NCBI RefSeq assembly: GCF_001661595.2 | Contig: NZ_LYPF02000015.1 | Span: 62,001 to 126,000, forward strand | Reading direction: 5' to 3' | Length of the DNA: 64,000 nucleotides | Source of the DNA: Crocinitomix algicola | Lineage (GTDB): Bacteria > Bacteroidota > Bacteroidia > Flavobacteriales_D > Crocinitomicaceae | Part shown: positions 17,440-27,076 of the stretch, piece after piece | Numbering within the stretch: position 1 is the first letter of the stretch | Layout of the letters: the number at the start of each line of letters is the position of its first letter | Program-made: the position numbers and the translations under genes | The notes under the pieces: generated by a model | Seen by the model: the letters and a program-made list of their open reading frames with translations, nothing else | Database searches by the model: none | What the model was told of the DNA's origin: nothing

Positions 17440-19881
17440 ATGAAACAAATTGGCTCTTTTTTACTCCTTTTAATCGTTATAAGCTGTAGTAATAATCAAA
17501 AAACAGAAGAACCGACGGGTTCAGACGATGTCGTTAAAAGCGACTCTAGTTCAATCCCAACCTATACACCAACCGACGGTATAGACATCGAAGCGTTAAG
17601 CGGGGAGATTGATTTAAACATGAATATTGATCAATTGTCACTTTCAGACATTCGAATTTTACGGAACTCTTTTGCGGCTAAACAAGGATACTGCTTTATG
17701 AAGGCCGATTTAAGAGCCGTTTTTAGCACCACGACCTGGTATAATGACAGGATGGAGGAACGTTTTTGGAATGAAATGGAAGAAAATTCCAATTCAGAAA
17801 TATCTTACAGTTCAGCAGAAAAATCCTTTATTGAGCGTCTTGAAAAGAAAGAAAAAGAACTGCTCGCACAAAATTTCAAGGGCACTGACAAAAATCAAAG
17901 GGCTAACTTAAATAATATCGTTAACCTTTTTCAATTGGAAGAGGCTGATCCAAAATTAATGGAGAAACTTGGAGAGAACGGTTTTGCCGTAGTTCCCAAT
18001 GATCACATCCAGCTATTCCATTTATATGAAGAAAACGATTATGCTCAATTCCCGAACTTTATAACCACGGACATGTTTATGCAGTTGTTTCACATGTACT
18101 TTGGATACGTGCTTAGAAAAGCAGAAGAGGATCAATTCATTCCCGCTTTAGACAACTTAAGTGAACAATTAAGTATTGAAATGAATAAAATTGCAAAAGA
18201 CGCACAAGATGCTACGGTTCGTCATTTAGCAAAAATGAATGCAACTTACTATGCCATTGGAAATTCTGTATTAACTGGCGGAAAATTTGCTGTAGATGGC
18301 GACTATCTTGAATTTTACAATGAAGAAATTAAAAATATTAATGAAGCGTCGGATGCAAATTCTTCGTTTTTAAACTACACGACTGTAGAATTTCCGTATA
18401 GCCTTTTTAAACCAAGAGGTCATTACACACGAAACGAACAACTGCAGCGTTATTTTAAAGCAATGATGTGGCTTCAAACTGCACCATTCTGCTTGGATGA
18501 TGATGACCAATTTAAACGGGCGATATTAAACGCTTCCTTATTCGCAAAAAACGACCCCAACTACAAAGCTGAATTACTTGCTGAATATGAGAGAATTATG
18601 GAACCTGTGAGCTTTATGATTGGAGAACCGGATAATGTGTCTTTTATGAATTTGGCCAAAGAAATGACCAACCAAAATCTTACAGCGCAAGACCTGCTTT
18701 CAAATAATGACAAGTTTGTTTCGTTCAGAAAATCGATTAAAAAAATTGCCGATAGTCAAAATACAATTCGACCAAAAGAAGCAGCATCGTGCATAGACAA
18801 AATAAATTTTATGCCCCAACGCTACTTAGCAGATAATGAAATTTTACAAGAATTAGTGGACCTAGACAATCAAACAACCAAACGAGGTTACCCTAAAGGA
18901 TTAGATGTTATGGCAGCTTTTGGAAGTGAATCTGCAGAAGATATCTTGATGAATGAATTAAAGGAAGGAGAAAATTGGAAGAAGTATCCGAATTTATTAA
19001 AGGACTTAAAAACTAAAATGAAATCGACCAATTGGGAAGCCACGGTCTATAATAAATGGATATCCTCTTTACTAGATCTCCAAAAACAAAATGATGATTA
19101 CCCCTACTTTATGCAAACTAAGGCGTGGGACAAAAAAGACCTCAACGCCTCATTAGCTTCTTGGGCAGAACTTAAGCACGATGCAATTCTTTATGCAGAG
19201 CAGCCTATGGGAGCAGAGTGTGGAGGTGGAGGACCACCTGACCCGTATACACTTGGATATGTTGAACCGAATATTGCTTATTGGAACGCTGCAATTGAAT
19301 TAATCGATTTAACTGAAAAAATTCTTAAAAAGCATAAGATCATGACTAAGGAAATCCAGTACAACAGTGATCAATTGCGAGAAAATGCAGTCTTCTTAAA
19401 AAACACTTCGGAAAAAGAATTAAAAGGAGAAACTTTAACGGAACAAGAGTACCGTCAAATAGAATTAATGGGAAGTACTTTTGAATGGATAACACTTGGC
19501 TTAGTAAAACAAAAAGATGAATACCTTGAAAGTTGGGATAATGTTTCAGGGGCTGATAAATCAGTAGCTGTGGTTGCGGATGTCTACACGGCAAATGCAA
19601 GTAACAATCCAGAGAAAGGAGTTATGCATGTTGCGACCGGTAATGTGAACGACATTTATGTTGTGGTTGAAATTGAAGGCTATCTTTACCTAACTAAAGG
19701 AGCTGTGTTTGCTTATCACGAATTTAATTTGCCTTTAGGCAACCGATTAACGGATGAAGAATGGCAAGAAATGTTAGAAAAAAACGAAGCGCATGATGTA
19801 CCGAATTGGGTAAAGTCAATTATGGTTCCTATCGACGCTCCAAAAAACAATGAAAAAGTGTTTTATAGTTCAGGATGTTAA
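17440..19881 (+). CDS. DUF3160 lipoprotein with N-terminal YARHG-like domain
   Basis: An 813-residue lipoprotein with a lipobox at residues 13-16 (VISC). Residues about 60-115 resemble a YARHG domain (LSDIRILRNSFAAKQGYCF and TTTWYNDRM), a small extracellular module. The remaining 650 residues match the DUF3160 architecture, including AECGGGGPPDPYTLGYVEPN near residue 592 and a C-terminal SSGC. The function of DUF3160 is not established. The last bases overlap the start of the CapA-like gene by seven, so translation is coupled. It should sit on a membrane facing the periplasm or outside. Confidence 0.82.
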   Translation: MKQIGSFLLLLIVISCSNNQKTEEPTGSDDVVKSDSSSIPTYTPTDGIDIEALSGEIDLNMNIDQLSLSDIRILRNSFAAKQGYCFMKADLRAVFSTTTWYNDRMEERFWNEMEENSNSEISYSSAEKSFIERLEKKEKELLAQNFKGTDKNQRANLNNIVNLFQLEEADPKLMEKLGENGFAVVPNDHIQLFHLYEENDYAQFPNFITTDMFMQLFHMYFGYVLRKAEEDQFIPALDNLSEQLSIEMNKIAKDAQDATVRHLAKMNATYYAIGNSVLTGGKFAVDGDYLEFYNEEIKNINEASDANSSFLNYTTVEFPYSLFKPRGHYTRNEQLQRYFKAMMWLQTAPFCLDDDDQFKRAILNASLFAKNDPNYKAELLAEYERIMEPVSFMIGEPDNVSFMNLAKEMTNQNLTAQDLLSNNDKFVSFRKSIKKIADSQNTIRPKEAASCIDKINFMPQRYLADNEILQELVDLDNQTTKRGYPKGLDVMAAFGSESAEDILMNELKEGENWKKYPNLLKDLKTKMKSTNWEATVYNKWISSLLDLQKQNDDYPYFMQTKAWDKKDLNASLASWAELKHDAILYAEQPMGAECGGGGPPDPYTLGYVEPNIAYWNAAIELIDLTEKILKKHKIMTKEIQYNSDQLRENAVFLKNTSEKELKGETLTEQEYRQIELMGSTFEWITLGLVKQKDEYLESWDNVSGADKSVAVVADVYTANASNNPEKGVMHVATGNVNDIYVVVEIEGYLYLTKGAVFAYHEFNLPLGNRLTDEEWQEMLEKNEAHDVPNWVKSIMVPIDAPKNNEKVFYSSGC

Positions 19882-20792
19882 ATGTAATTCTGCGCTCAGC
19901 ATTCCTTCTTTTAATTGGATTCATACTAGGTTGTACACCTAAAAAAGAGTCGCTTAAAATACTATTTGCAGGTGATTTATTATTAGATCGTGGCGTCAAG
20001 AAAAGAATAGAATATTTAGGTGCTGATAATCTTTTTCGACCGGAAATGACAGCTTTATTTGCTCAACACAATATTGTAATTGCCAACTTAGAATGCCCCG
20101 TAACTAAAATTGAAGCTCCAATAAATAAGCGGTTCATTTTTCGTGGAGAACCTGAAGTTCTGGAAACCCTTCAGCTAAATGGTATTACTCATTTAAATAT
20201 GGCAAACAACCATGCAATGGATCAAGGACGAAAAGGATTGGTAGACACCGATAAAAACATCAGAAAATATGGAATGAAAAGTACAGGTTATGGTGTAAAC
20301 AGTAAAAAAGCCTGCGAGCCTGTACTATTGAGCAATGAGCCTCGCGCTGTTTACCTCATCTCTAGTCTTCGGGTACCCTCCGAAAACTGGACTTATTTGG
20401 CTGAAGAACCCAGTGTATGCGAACAGACGGTTGAAGAGATTTGTCAACAAGTTCAATTCCTTAAAAAAAAGGATCAAAACGCAATAGTTTTAATTCAATT
20501 ACACTGGGGAGCTGAACATCAACCTCAACCACTGCTCTCCCAAATTCAACAAGCCAGACAATTAATTGATGCCGGAGCAGACGCTATCGTCGGTCATCAT
20601 CCACACACCATACAAACTATCGAATTCTATAAAGAAAAACCTATTTATTATAGTATCGGGAATTTTATATTCGATCAAAACAACCCTATTAATTCGGCGG
20701 GATTATTAATTGGAATAGAGATTAGCACTAAAAAAATAACTTTTAAAGAACATCCTTTTACAATTAAACAATCGGTTCCTCATTTAAACTAA
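19875..20792 (+). CDS. CapA-family metallophosphoesterase-like lipoprotein
   Basis: A 305-residue protein of the CapA/PGA_cap family, related to calcineurin-like phosphoesterases. The lipobox ends at C20 (GFILGC). Conserved motifs in order are FAGDLLLDRGV, NLECP, MANNHAMDQG, LHWGAEHQPQP, GHHPHTIQ and YSIGNFIFDQN. CapA itself takes part in poly-gamma-glutamate export, but no capB or capC is present, so that role should not be assumed. It is translationally coupled to the DUF3160 gene and closes the operon before a terminator. The substrate is unknown. Confidence 0.88.
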   Translation: MLNVILRSAFLLLIGFILGCTPKKESLKILFAGDLLLDRGVKKRIEYLGADNLFRPEMTALFAQHNIVIANLECPVTKIEAPINKRFIFRGEPEVLETLQLNGITHLNMANNHAMDQGRKGLVDTDKNIRKYGMKSTGYGVNSKKACEPVLLSNEPRAVYLISSLRVPSENWTYLAEEPSVCEQTVEEICQQVQFLKKKDQNAIVLIQLHWGAEHQPQPLLSQIQQARQLIDAGADAIVGHHPHTIQTIEFYKEKPIYYSIGNFIFDQNNPINSAGLLIGIEISTKKITFKEHPFTIKQSVPHLN

Positions 20793-20828
20793 AAAACCCG
20801 CTTTAGGCGAGCTAAAACGGGATTTTAT
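20793..20828 (+). terminator. Terminator of the metal-receptor operon
   Basis: CCCG and TTTAG (20797-20806) pair with CTAAA and CGGG (20812-20821), with flanking A-rich and T-rich sides. It follows the CapA-like stop directly and may serve both strands. Confidence 0.7.
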
Positions 20829-20846
20829 TCGGACTATTTCAACGAA

Positions 20847-21041
20847 TTAAGATACTTTCTTCAATTTTGCTTTCTTAGGTGCTTTGGCTTTTTTTGCCTT
20901 TTTTAATTTCGCCTTTAGTGTTTTAACCGATTTTTTAAACTTTTTTTCAGCTGCTTTTTTTGCCTTTTTAGATTTCGTTAAATCTTTTTTCAAGGCTTTA
21001 ACTTCTTTCTCTACTTTTTTTAACTTCTTTTTAGTACTCAT
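20847..21041 (-). CDS. Lysine-rich histone H1-like small protein
   Basis: A 64-residue protein that is nearly half lysine and alanine, with repeated AKKA and KKxKK units (KSKKAKKAAEKKFKK, AKKAKAPKKAKLKKVS) and no hydrophobic core. It resembles bacterial histone H1-like (Hc1-type) proteins and the lysine tails of nucleoid proteins, which bind DNA by charge. The N-terminal half may form a coiled coil (KKVEKEVKALKKDLTK). It stands alone on the minus strand after the terminator. The mirror frame on the other strand is an artefact. Between 21042 and 21250 I see only AT-rich sequence. Confidence 0.72.
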   Translation of the reverse strand: MSTKKKLKKVEKEVKALKKDLTKSKKAKKAAEKKFKKSVKTLKAKLKKAKKAKAPKKAKLKKVS

Positions 21042-21250
21042 TATTTTGAATTTAAAATTACTACTGATGTAAATTTATGGTTAAGTCAAGTTAATTTAAA
21101 GAAAAGTATGTTAAGCTTTTGAAAACTTAACATTGGAAAAATTGCCCTGACTGATTAAAATGATGAGAAACTCTAAGCTAAACGGTAGTTTTGACTTTGA
21201 ATAAGATCTGTTTTCTGGTATGTTTCGGTGGTATTTTTACGAAACTATAA

Positions 21251-23176
21251 TTATTTGATTGCCCCCTTAGCTTTTAGGTAGTCTTTTAATTTTTTACCAT
21301 CAGCCACTTTCAAAACTGTTCGTCCCTTATTGTCTACAGCGTTAATTTTCCCTCCATTATTGATCAATAAAGAACACATTTCAAGATTATTCCTACCTCG
21401 ATTAGCCGAAATGTGCAAAGGGGTTTCACCGTCCACATTCTTTTGATTTGGATCAACACCTCGATCTAACAATTTAGCCGTGATTTCATAATTTCCATTC
21501 AAACTAGAAATGTGCAATAAATTTTCTTGATTTTTTGTTTTATAATTTACAGGTGCCTCTTCTTCCATTAATTTTAAAAACATTTCAGTTTGATTATTAA
21601 AGACGGTTTCAACGACAAATTGAATATTATTGAAGTCTGCCCCACTTTCCATTAATAGGTTGAACATGGCGTCATGACCGTTTCGAATGCTTGCTACTAC
21701 ACCATCATCTGGTTGTGCTCCTTTATTGATTAAAGCTTGAGCAATACCTAGACTTCCATTTCCAGCAGCCTTTTCAATCAAAGAAGGCGTTCGCCCCTCC
21801 GCTCCTGCATCTAACATAATATTAACCATACTTAAAGCATTCATATCAATGGCTCTGACCAAACCTATATTTGGGTTAGCCCCAAAGTTCAGTAATTCGA
21901 ATAAAATACTATCATGCTTATTTTGTACGGCGGTTAAAACCAAACTATTTGAAGTGACTGGAGCTCCTGCACCCAATAATCTTTTAGTCAAATCAATATT
22001 TCCATTATCGACTGCCGCTTGAATTAAACGGGCGTCAGTAACGGGTGCATCCTTATCCAAAAACAAATGAACCATTTCCGAATCGTTTGCCACTAATGCT
22101 TTTAGAAATAAATTATTGTTCTTTTCTGCGGCAGCCCCTTTATCAAAAGCGTATACCGCATAATTAACATTTCCTAGCTCTACTGCAGCCGCTAAAAGTT
22201 CATTAGGACCTCCATTATAACTCAATAATAAATCAATCAATTCTTGATTTTCAATTTGGACAGCATATTTAAAGTAGGGGTCAGCTTTTCCTCCATGCAT
22301 TAATGCAACATTCGCAATTGACAAATGAACCCCTTTAACTTCCATTGGATTAGTTGTCGCACCGGGTAAAGCAAGTTCTAATAATTCATTCGCTTTCAAC
22401 TTATACTTTGCTACTAATTCATTCGCCAATTCAATATCATTTTCAGCAATCACATATTGAACTGCCTGCGCACTATTTGCTCCAGCATCTAAACATAGGA
22501 CAACACCAGGTTTATGTTTCATTTCTACAGATTTTGCGATAGCTTGATTTTCATCGGCTCCATTTTGCAGGGCTAACTCCATCAACTCCTCATTTCGATG
22601 TTGAAGACTATAGGTAAAAACATCATTCGAATTAACTTTAGCTCCCATATTCAAAAGTTCTTTAAAGACCTGAGAATTATTCTGTTTAGCAGCAAGTATT
22701 AATCCAGCATTTAAATCAGCTTTATATGCGGCTAACAATTTAATGATCTCTTGATTATTAGTTCGAATGGCAATTTCTAAACAAGAACATTTATTAGGGT
22801 CTGCTTTTGCTTCCAGTAAATCGTTTACAATGCTATAATTCTCTTTTTCAACTGCGTAATATAACGCTGTCTTTTTATTAAGGTCAATTTCATCGACCCG
22901 TACTTTTTGTGTTAGAAATAACTTAACAATTTCTTGTTTTCCTAAATAACTTGCATAAGTCAATGGCAGGTAACCATTTGGATGATAGGTTAAAAAATAC
23001 TCTTTGTCGACAGCGTTTCGCAGAAAGGTAATATCATTAGATTCGATAGCCTCAAATAGTCTCAAACTATCAATTGGGTTCTGTTGCGTAATAACCCTTT
23101 TTAATTCATTCAAATTATGCATTCCAAAACCTGAAAGACAAAAGAATAAGCTAGAATATAACAAGAAAACTCTCAT
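21251..23176 (-). CDS. Exported ankyrin-repeat protein
   Basis: About 641 residues. The frame is open further upstream to a TTG at 23230, but ATG 23176 is preferred because it begins a signal peptide (MRVFLLYSSLFFCLSGFG) and avoids an overlap with the terminator hairpin. The rest is a run of about 18 ankyrin repeats, well formed at the start (GYLPLTYASYLGKQEIVKLF) and end (ENLLHISSLNGNYEITAKLL, GETPLHISANRG) and more divergent between. Ankyrin solenoids bind other proteins. A periplasmic location is inferred from the signal peptide. No partner is evident nearby. Confidence 0.88.
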   Translation of the reverse strand: MRVFLLYSSLFFCLSGFGMHNLNELKRVITQQNPIDSLRLFEAIESNDITFLRNAVDKEYFLTYHPNGYLPLTYASYLGKQEIVKLFLTQKVRVDEIDLNKKTALYYAVEKENYSIVNDLLEAKADPNKCSCLEIAIRTNNQEIIKLLAAYKADLNAGLILAAKQNNSQVFKELLNMGAKVNSNDVFTYSLQHRNEELMELALQNGADENQAIAKSVEMKHKPGVVLCLDAGANSAQAVQYVIAENDIELANELVAKYKLKANELLELALPGATTNPMEVKGVHLSIANVALMHGGKADPYFKYAVQIENQELIDLLLSYNGGPNELLAAAVELGNVNYAVYAFDKGAAAEKNNNLFLKALVANDSEMVHLFLDKDAPVTDARLIQAAVDNGNIDLTKRLLGAGAPVTSNSLVLTAVQNKHDSILFELLNFGANPNIGLVRAIDMNALSMVNIMLDAGAEGRTPSLIEKAAGNGSLGIAQALINKGAQPDDGVVASIRNGHDAMFNLLMESGADFNNIQFVVETVFNNQTEMFLKLMEEEAPVNYKTKNQENLLHISSLNGNYEITAKLLDRGVDPNQKNVDGETPLHISANRGRNNLEMCSLLINNGGKINAVDNKGRTVLKVADGKKLKDYLKAKGAIK

Positions 23177-23210
23177 ATGATATTGGGGTTTAATGCTAAA
23201 TATACAACCA

Positions 23211-23243
23211 AAAAAAATCCCCACCAGCAAAACTGAGTGGGGA
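23211..23243 (-). terminator. Terminator of the secreted PA-domain protein gene
   Basis: TCCCCAC (23218-23224) pairs with GTGGGGA (23237-23243). On the minus strand it is followed by a T tract. It separates the PA-domain gene from the ankyrin gene. Confidence 0.75.
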
Positions 23244-23263
23244 CTTTAAAAATTATTTAAGGA

Positions 23264-24985
23264 TTATTTCGAAACCATAATATTTAATGATCCTCTTTCT
23301 CCATTCTCAAATTCTAAATTAATCACATACATTCCTGCAGCGAAAGAGGTAACATCCACTTCAAGACGAGATCCGTTCATAGTCACATCTTGATTGCTCA
23401 CTACTTTTCCGTTCACATCAACAATGGTCATATGAATATTACCTTCGACTGGATTCATTGGAATGTTAACCTTCTCCGTAGCTGGATTTGGGAAAGAAAC
23501 CAATTCAACCTCTGGAACTTCTACAACGCTCAATTCGTTTTCATTGAAAACTTTAATTGATACAGACGGATTACGATCTGTACCGTATCCTAATGCATAC
23601 CATTGAGAGCTCAAATAAAGTGGCGAAGTTGGCATTCTATACGTCTCAGAATTCCAGTTATAATCTGTTTTTGTATCGTAACCTGGATAAATATCATCAC
23701 CGTACAACTGAACACAGAATAAATATTTCTGATTATCCTCTAAAAGCACAGGCTCTTCAAATGGAATGTAAACATTCTCACTTTGTAGGTTATCCAGATA
23801 AGTATATTCTCCATCTGCAATTTCCTGAATGTCTAGAATGTTAAAATCAGGATCATCTAAATCCACCCATACATCGTTCCACTCATAAACATATACCTCG
23901 AAATACTGTCCATCTAAAGAAGTTGGGTCTGGGTTTTGTGACGTCCCAGCTGAAAAATTCATTCCTTGAACACCAATACGACTTGCATTTTCATCTTGAA
24001 AGAATAAGCAAGAATAAAGGTTGTCTGTAGTTCCATTAAATTGGTTAGTGCTGTTTACTGGAATCATGGTAGATTCATCTAATGCAGCCATTGAGAAATA
24101 CTCATCATTGATATAAAAATCTGCATTATTAACATTGTCATAATCAGATTCATCCGTTGCATCACTATCCACACTATATTCTACATTATAATAGCCATTT
24201 GCATAAGAACCTTGTGAAAAAGTTGGTAAAGGAACATAAATACTATCGCCAGCATCCAAAGAAAGAGGATCAGAGCTTTCATTATACAATTCAGAACCCG
24301 CCAAGGTAACAGTTGCTGAAAGTACTATACCAGTTTGATCATTTGATCCGTAGTTTCTAACCCATGAACCCATTTCTACCTCAAATTCAGTATCATCTTG
24401 AGCTAATTGAGAAAGCACGCCAAAACTCTCAGCACGAAGGTGGTCAGCAGCAGTGAACCCTATATCATTTGTATAGTAACCGTTTTTACTCCCAATAAAA
24501 ACAGAAGTTTCTCCAGCTAAAATTTCGTCTCTTAAAAGAGCTCCATCAATATTTGTAATCATAACAACAGGGATAGTAACATCTAAACCATCATCTCCAC
24601 CACCCATTGCTACGGGTGCTCCACCCAAGTTATTAATGATGATACAGCCTATTGCTCCAGCGTTCTGAGCATTTAGCGCTTTAGTTCCAAACTCACAAGT
24701 TCCTCGGTACAATACTGCAATTTTACCTGTTAAGTCATTCACTACCTCATCACAACCAATAGGGTTATCAAGACCAGAATCATCGTCAATTAATACCATT
24801 TCAGATTCGATGGCATTAATTGGATCATCCATATCTGGTACGTTCCAGTCTGTCGCTTCATCATCGGCGTATGTAAATTCATAATTCCCTTCATTTGGCG
24901 AAGGAGCTTGAACGTAAAAAATTACCTGAGCATTGCCTGTAAAAGCCAAGAGACAAAGCCCCATAATAAGTACAACTTTTTTCAT
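23264..24985 (-). CDS. Secreted PA-domain protein with T9SS sorting domain
   Basis: A 573-residue secreted protein. The signal peptide is MKKVVLIMGLCLLAFTGNAQ. A protease-associated (PA) domain lies at about 60-165 (GKIAVLYRGTCEFGTKALNA and GAIGCIIINN). A long beta-rich region of unknown fold follows, then a type A T9SS sorting domain (about 490-573; SFPNPATEKVNIP to GSLNIMVSK). PA domains usually accompany peptidases, yet I see no protease catalytic motif, so the function may be binding. It is acidic, as is usual for surface proteins of marine bacteria. The gene is a single unit. Confidence 0.85.
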   Translation of the reverse strand: MKKVVLIMGLCLLAFTGNAQVIFYVQAPSPNEGNYEFTYADDEATDWNVPDMDDPINAIESEMVLIDDDSGLDNPIGCDEVVNDLTGKIAVLYRGTCEFGTKALNAQNAGAIGCIIINNLGGAPVAMGGGDDGLDVTIPVVMITNIDGALLRDEILAGETSVFIGSKNGYYTNDIGFTAADHLRAESFGVLSQLAQDDTEFEVEMGSWVRNYGSNDQTGIVLSATVTLAGSELYNESSDPLSLDAGDSIYVPLPTFSQGSYANGYYNVEYSVDSDATDESDYDNVNNADFYINDEYFSMAALDESTMIPVNSTNQFNGTTDNLYSCLFFQDENASRIGVQGMNFSAGTSQNPDPTSLDGQYFEVYVYEWNDVWVDLDDPDFNILDIQEIADGEYTYLDNLQSENVYIPFEEPVLLEDNQKYLFCVQLYGDDIYPGYDTKTDYNWNSETYRMPTSPLYLSSQWYALGYGTDRNPSVSIKVFNENELSVVEVPEVELVSFPNPATEKVNIPMNPVEGNIHMTIVDVNGKVVSNQDVTMNGSRLEVDVTSFAAGMYVINLEFENGERGSLNIMVSK

Positions 24986-25106
24986 GTTTTTCGTATGTTT
25001 AAAAATTCATTTACAATATAAAGAAATAAATAATTTTACAACAATTTTTCGTTATGAATAATGTGTGCACTCTTGGTATTCTATTGGTTTAAAAATGAGT
25101 AGCCAT

Positions 25107-26978
25107 CTACATTTCCTGATATTCGCGATACATACATTCGAGAATCGAACGACATTTTTTTAACGCATTTTGTATTTTATGTTCGTCTGAATATGGAGAA
25201 CCTACGATATGCTCGTCAATCATATGAAAAACGGTATACCCATTGGGATCTTTCCAACCATAAGACAAAGTAGATGTACATACTGCCCACTCTTTTGTTG
25301 TTGGATCAAGTAAATTTTTACTCCAATGAAAGTCCTTTGCATCAATTTCCAATTGTGTTAACAAAGTTTTCGCCAAGTCTGCTTGCGATCCAACTTTATC
25401 AATTCGGTGCCCCATATAATCCTCCTTTACAGCTCCACCCCAAATTAATAAAGGAATATGAAAATACTGCTCATCATACGTGTTTTGGTTAAATAAATTA
25501 GCACGTCCATGATCAGCAATAAATACAACTATGGTATTTTCAAAATCAGGCAGTTTTCTAACGCCGTTAACAAAGCGGGATAAATGTTCATCAGCATAAT
25601 GCATACTGGTGACATAACCTTCATCGTCGTAGCCTGGGAAAGGTTCTGCTGGCATATCGTATGGCGAATGTGTACTTTGAGTGAACAACCCATAAAAATA
25701 AGGCCGTTTTGCGTTTTGAATCTCACTTAAAAAATAAGGAAACATCGCCTCATCATGAATCCCCAATTTTCCGGTTGGTTTCAAATCCAAATCGTTTTCA
25801 TCCACCAAACGATCAAAACCTACATCAGTCAAATATCCTCCGATATTTCCATAGGATAAAGAACCTCCAAATGTATAAAATGAGTTGTAGCCAAGCTCTT
25901 CGAAAGACTGGTTTAAGGAAGGTAAATTCCTACATTTTGCCGATTCAGTTGATATTGATATGCCTGCAATAGTTGGATAACCACTAATTATTGAGGAATG
26001 CCCAGTTTCAGAAGTCCCTCCTGTGGAATATATCTCAGTAAATAAAACCCCTTCCTTGCATAAGTCATTAAAATGTGGTGTAATTCCTTTTTCTCCACCT
26101 AATGGCTCAATCAACTGTGCAGACCATCCTTCTAAGGTCACCAAAATTACATTGGGACGAGGTTGATCAAAAATTCGCACTGTATCAACTCCCTCATTTT
26201 CATATAATGACTTCATGATATTTTCTGCTTCTGATGGTTGCAGATTCTTGTAATAGTTAGAAACATCTGCCTTGAAATAATAATGACAAGTTCTTATAAA
26301 ATTCCATTCTGGATTTACAGAAACATCATTCACAATCTGATTCTTTGAAAAATAGGCATCCGTTGCGCTTACTGGAATTTGTTGCAATCCGCCACGAATC
26401 ATAACAACAAATACACCGGTGCCAACTAAAAAGAATGGTAAACCTTGAAACAACCTATTCTTCCCTGTGATTTTTTGATTCGGCAATTGATTTTTTTTAA
26501 GCCACCTTATGTACAAGAGAGCACCGACAAATACTTGTAGGACTGCGTAAAATATAAACCACAAGGTATAACCTCCCGAAGCCGTTCTAAAAACTTCTGA
26601 TGGCGTTCCAAAATGTAGAAATATTTTTGAGGATAATTTTGTTTTCCATTCTATATAGGTTACAATTTCCCCACTCATAATTAAAGCCATCACCACTAAA
26701 ATCAACCAGAAATAAAGATAAGATATCCGATTTAAAGCATTTGTAAATTTTTCATTATTCCACAAAAATGAAAGACTCGCAATTATAAAGGGAACACCCG
26801 TTAAATAACCGATTGCAGAAATATCTAGCCTTAATGCATGAATTGGTAATTGCATAATTTCTGACCAATTCCCATGAAAATCACTAAAAAAGTGAAATAC
26901 AAAAAGTAATCTTTGGAAATAGAATAATATCAGCCAAATTATGGCGAATTTCAGTATAAAAATAATTCGAGTCTTCAC
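25107..26978 (-). CDS. LtaS-like membrane sulfatase/phosphoglycerol transferase family protein
   Basis: About 623 residues from GTG 26978; the frame is also open to a GTG at 27029. The 26978 start is preferred because it begins just before the first membrane helix and a TAnnTTTG box lies exactly four bases upstream. Five or so N-terminal helices (residues about 5-190) are followed by an extracytoplasmic sulfatase domain: NVILVTLEGWSAQ, nucleophile region TGGTSETGHSS, and VFIADHGR near the end. The layout is that of LTA-synthase and OpgB-type enzymes, which move or cleave phospho-alcohol groups. In Bacteroidota the substrate is unknown and lipoteichoic acid is not expected. Confidence 0.85.
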   Translation of the reverse strand: MKTRIIFILKFAIIWLILFYFQRLLFVFHFFSDFHGNWSEIMQLPIHALRLDISAIGYLTGVPFIIASLSFLWNNEKFTNALNRISYLYFWLILVVMALIMSGEIVTYIEWKTKLSSKIFLHFGTPSEVFRTASGGYTLWFIFYAVLQVFVGALLYIRWLKKNQLPNQKITGKNRLFQGLPFFLVGTGVFVVMIRGGLQQIPVSATDAYFSKNQIVNDVSVNPEWNFIRTCHYYFKADVSNYYKNLQPSEAENIMKSLYENEGVDTVRIFDQPRPNVILVTLEGWSAQLIEPLGGEKGITPHFNDLCKEGVLFTEIYSTGGTSETGHSSIISGYPTIAGISISTESAKCRNLPSLNQSFEELGYNSFYTFGGSLSYGNIGGYLTDVGFDRLVDENDLDLKPTGKLGIHDEAMFPYFLSEIQNAKRPYFYGLFTQSTHSPYDMPAEPFPGYDDEGYVTSMHYADEHLSRFVNGVRKLPDFENTIVVFIADHGRANLFNQNTYDEQYFHIPLLIWGGAVKEDYMGHRIDKVGSQADLAKTLLTQLEIDAKDFHWSKNLLDPTTKEWAVCTSTLSYGWKDPNGYTVFHMIDEHIVGSPYSDEHKIQNALKKCRSILECMYREYQEM

Positions 26979-26982
26979 GGTA

Positions 26983-26990
26983 CAAAAATA
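26983..26990 (-). promoter_or_regulatory. -7 element abutting the LtaS-like gene start
   Basis: TATTTTTG on the minus strand, four bases (TACC) before GTG 26978. It suggests a leaderless message and supports that start over GTG 27029. Confidence 0.45.
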
Positions 26991-27051
26991 AGTACTAAAT
27001 TTTTTATATCGTACGGTGACTTTAATCACCTTTTAAAATATCGATTTGACC

Positions 27052-27059
27052 TATCTTTG
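27052..27059 (+). promoter_or_regulatory. -7 element of the DUF983 gene
   Basis: TATCTTTG matches TAnnTTTG, 17 bases before the ATG at 27077. No -33 TTG at the usual spacing. Confidence 0.4.
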
Positions 27060-27076
27060 CAAAAAGACCATTAATT

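Noticed and set aside
19875-20792. Poly-gamma-glutamate capsule synthesis
   Set aside because: Only the CapA-like protein is present; no capB or capC homologue is next to it and the neighbours suggest another role.
20884-21072. A phenylalanine-rich frame on the plus strand
   Set aside because: It is the mirror of the lysine-rich minus-strand gene (AAA codons read as TTT) and has no independent support.
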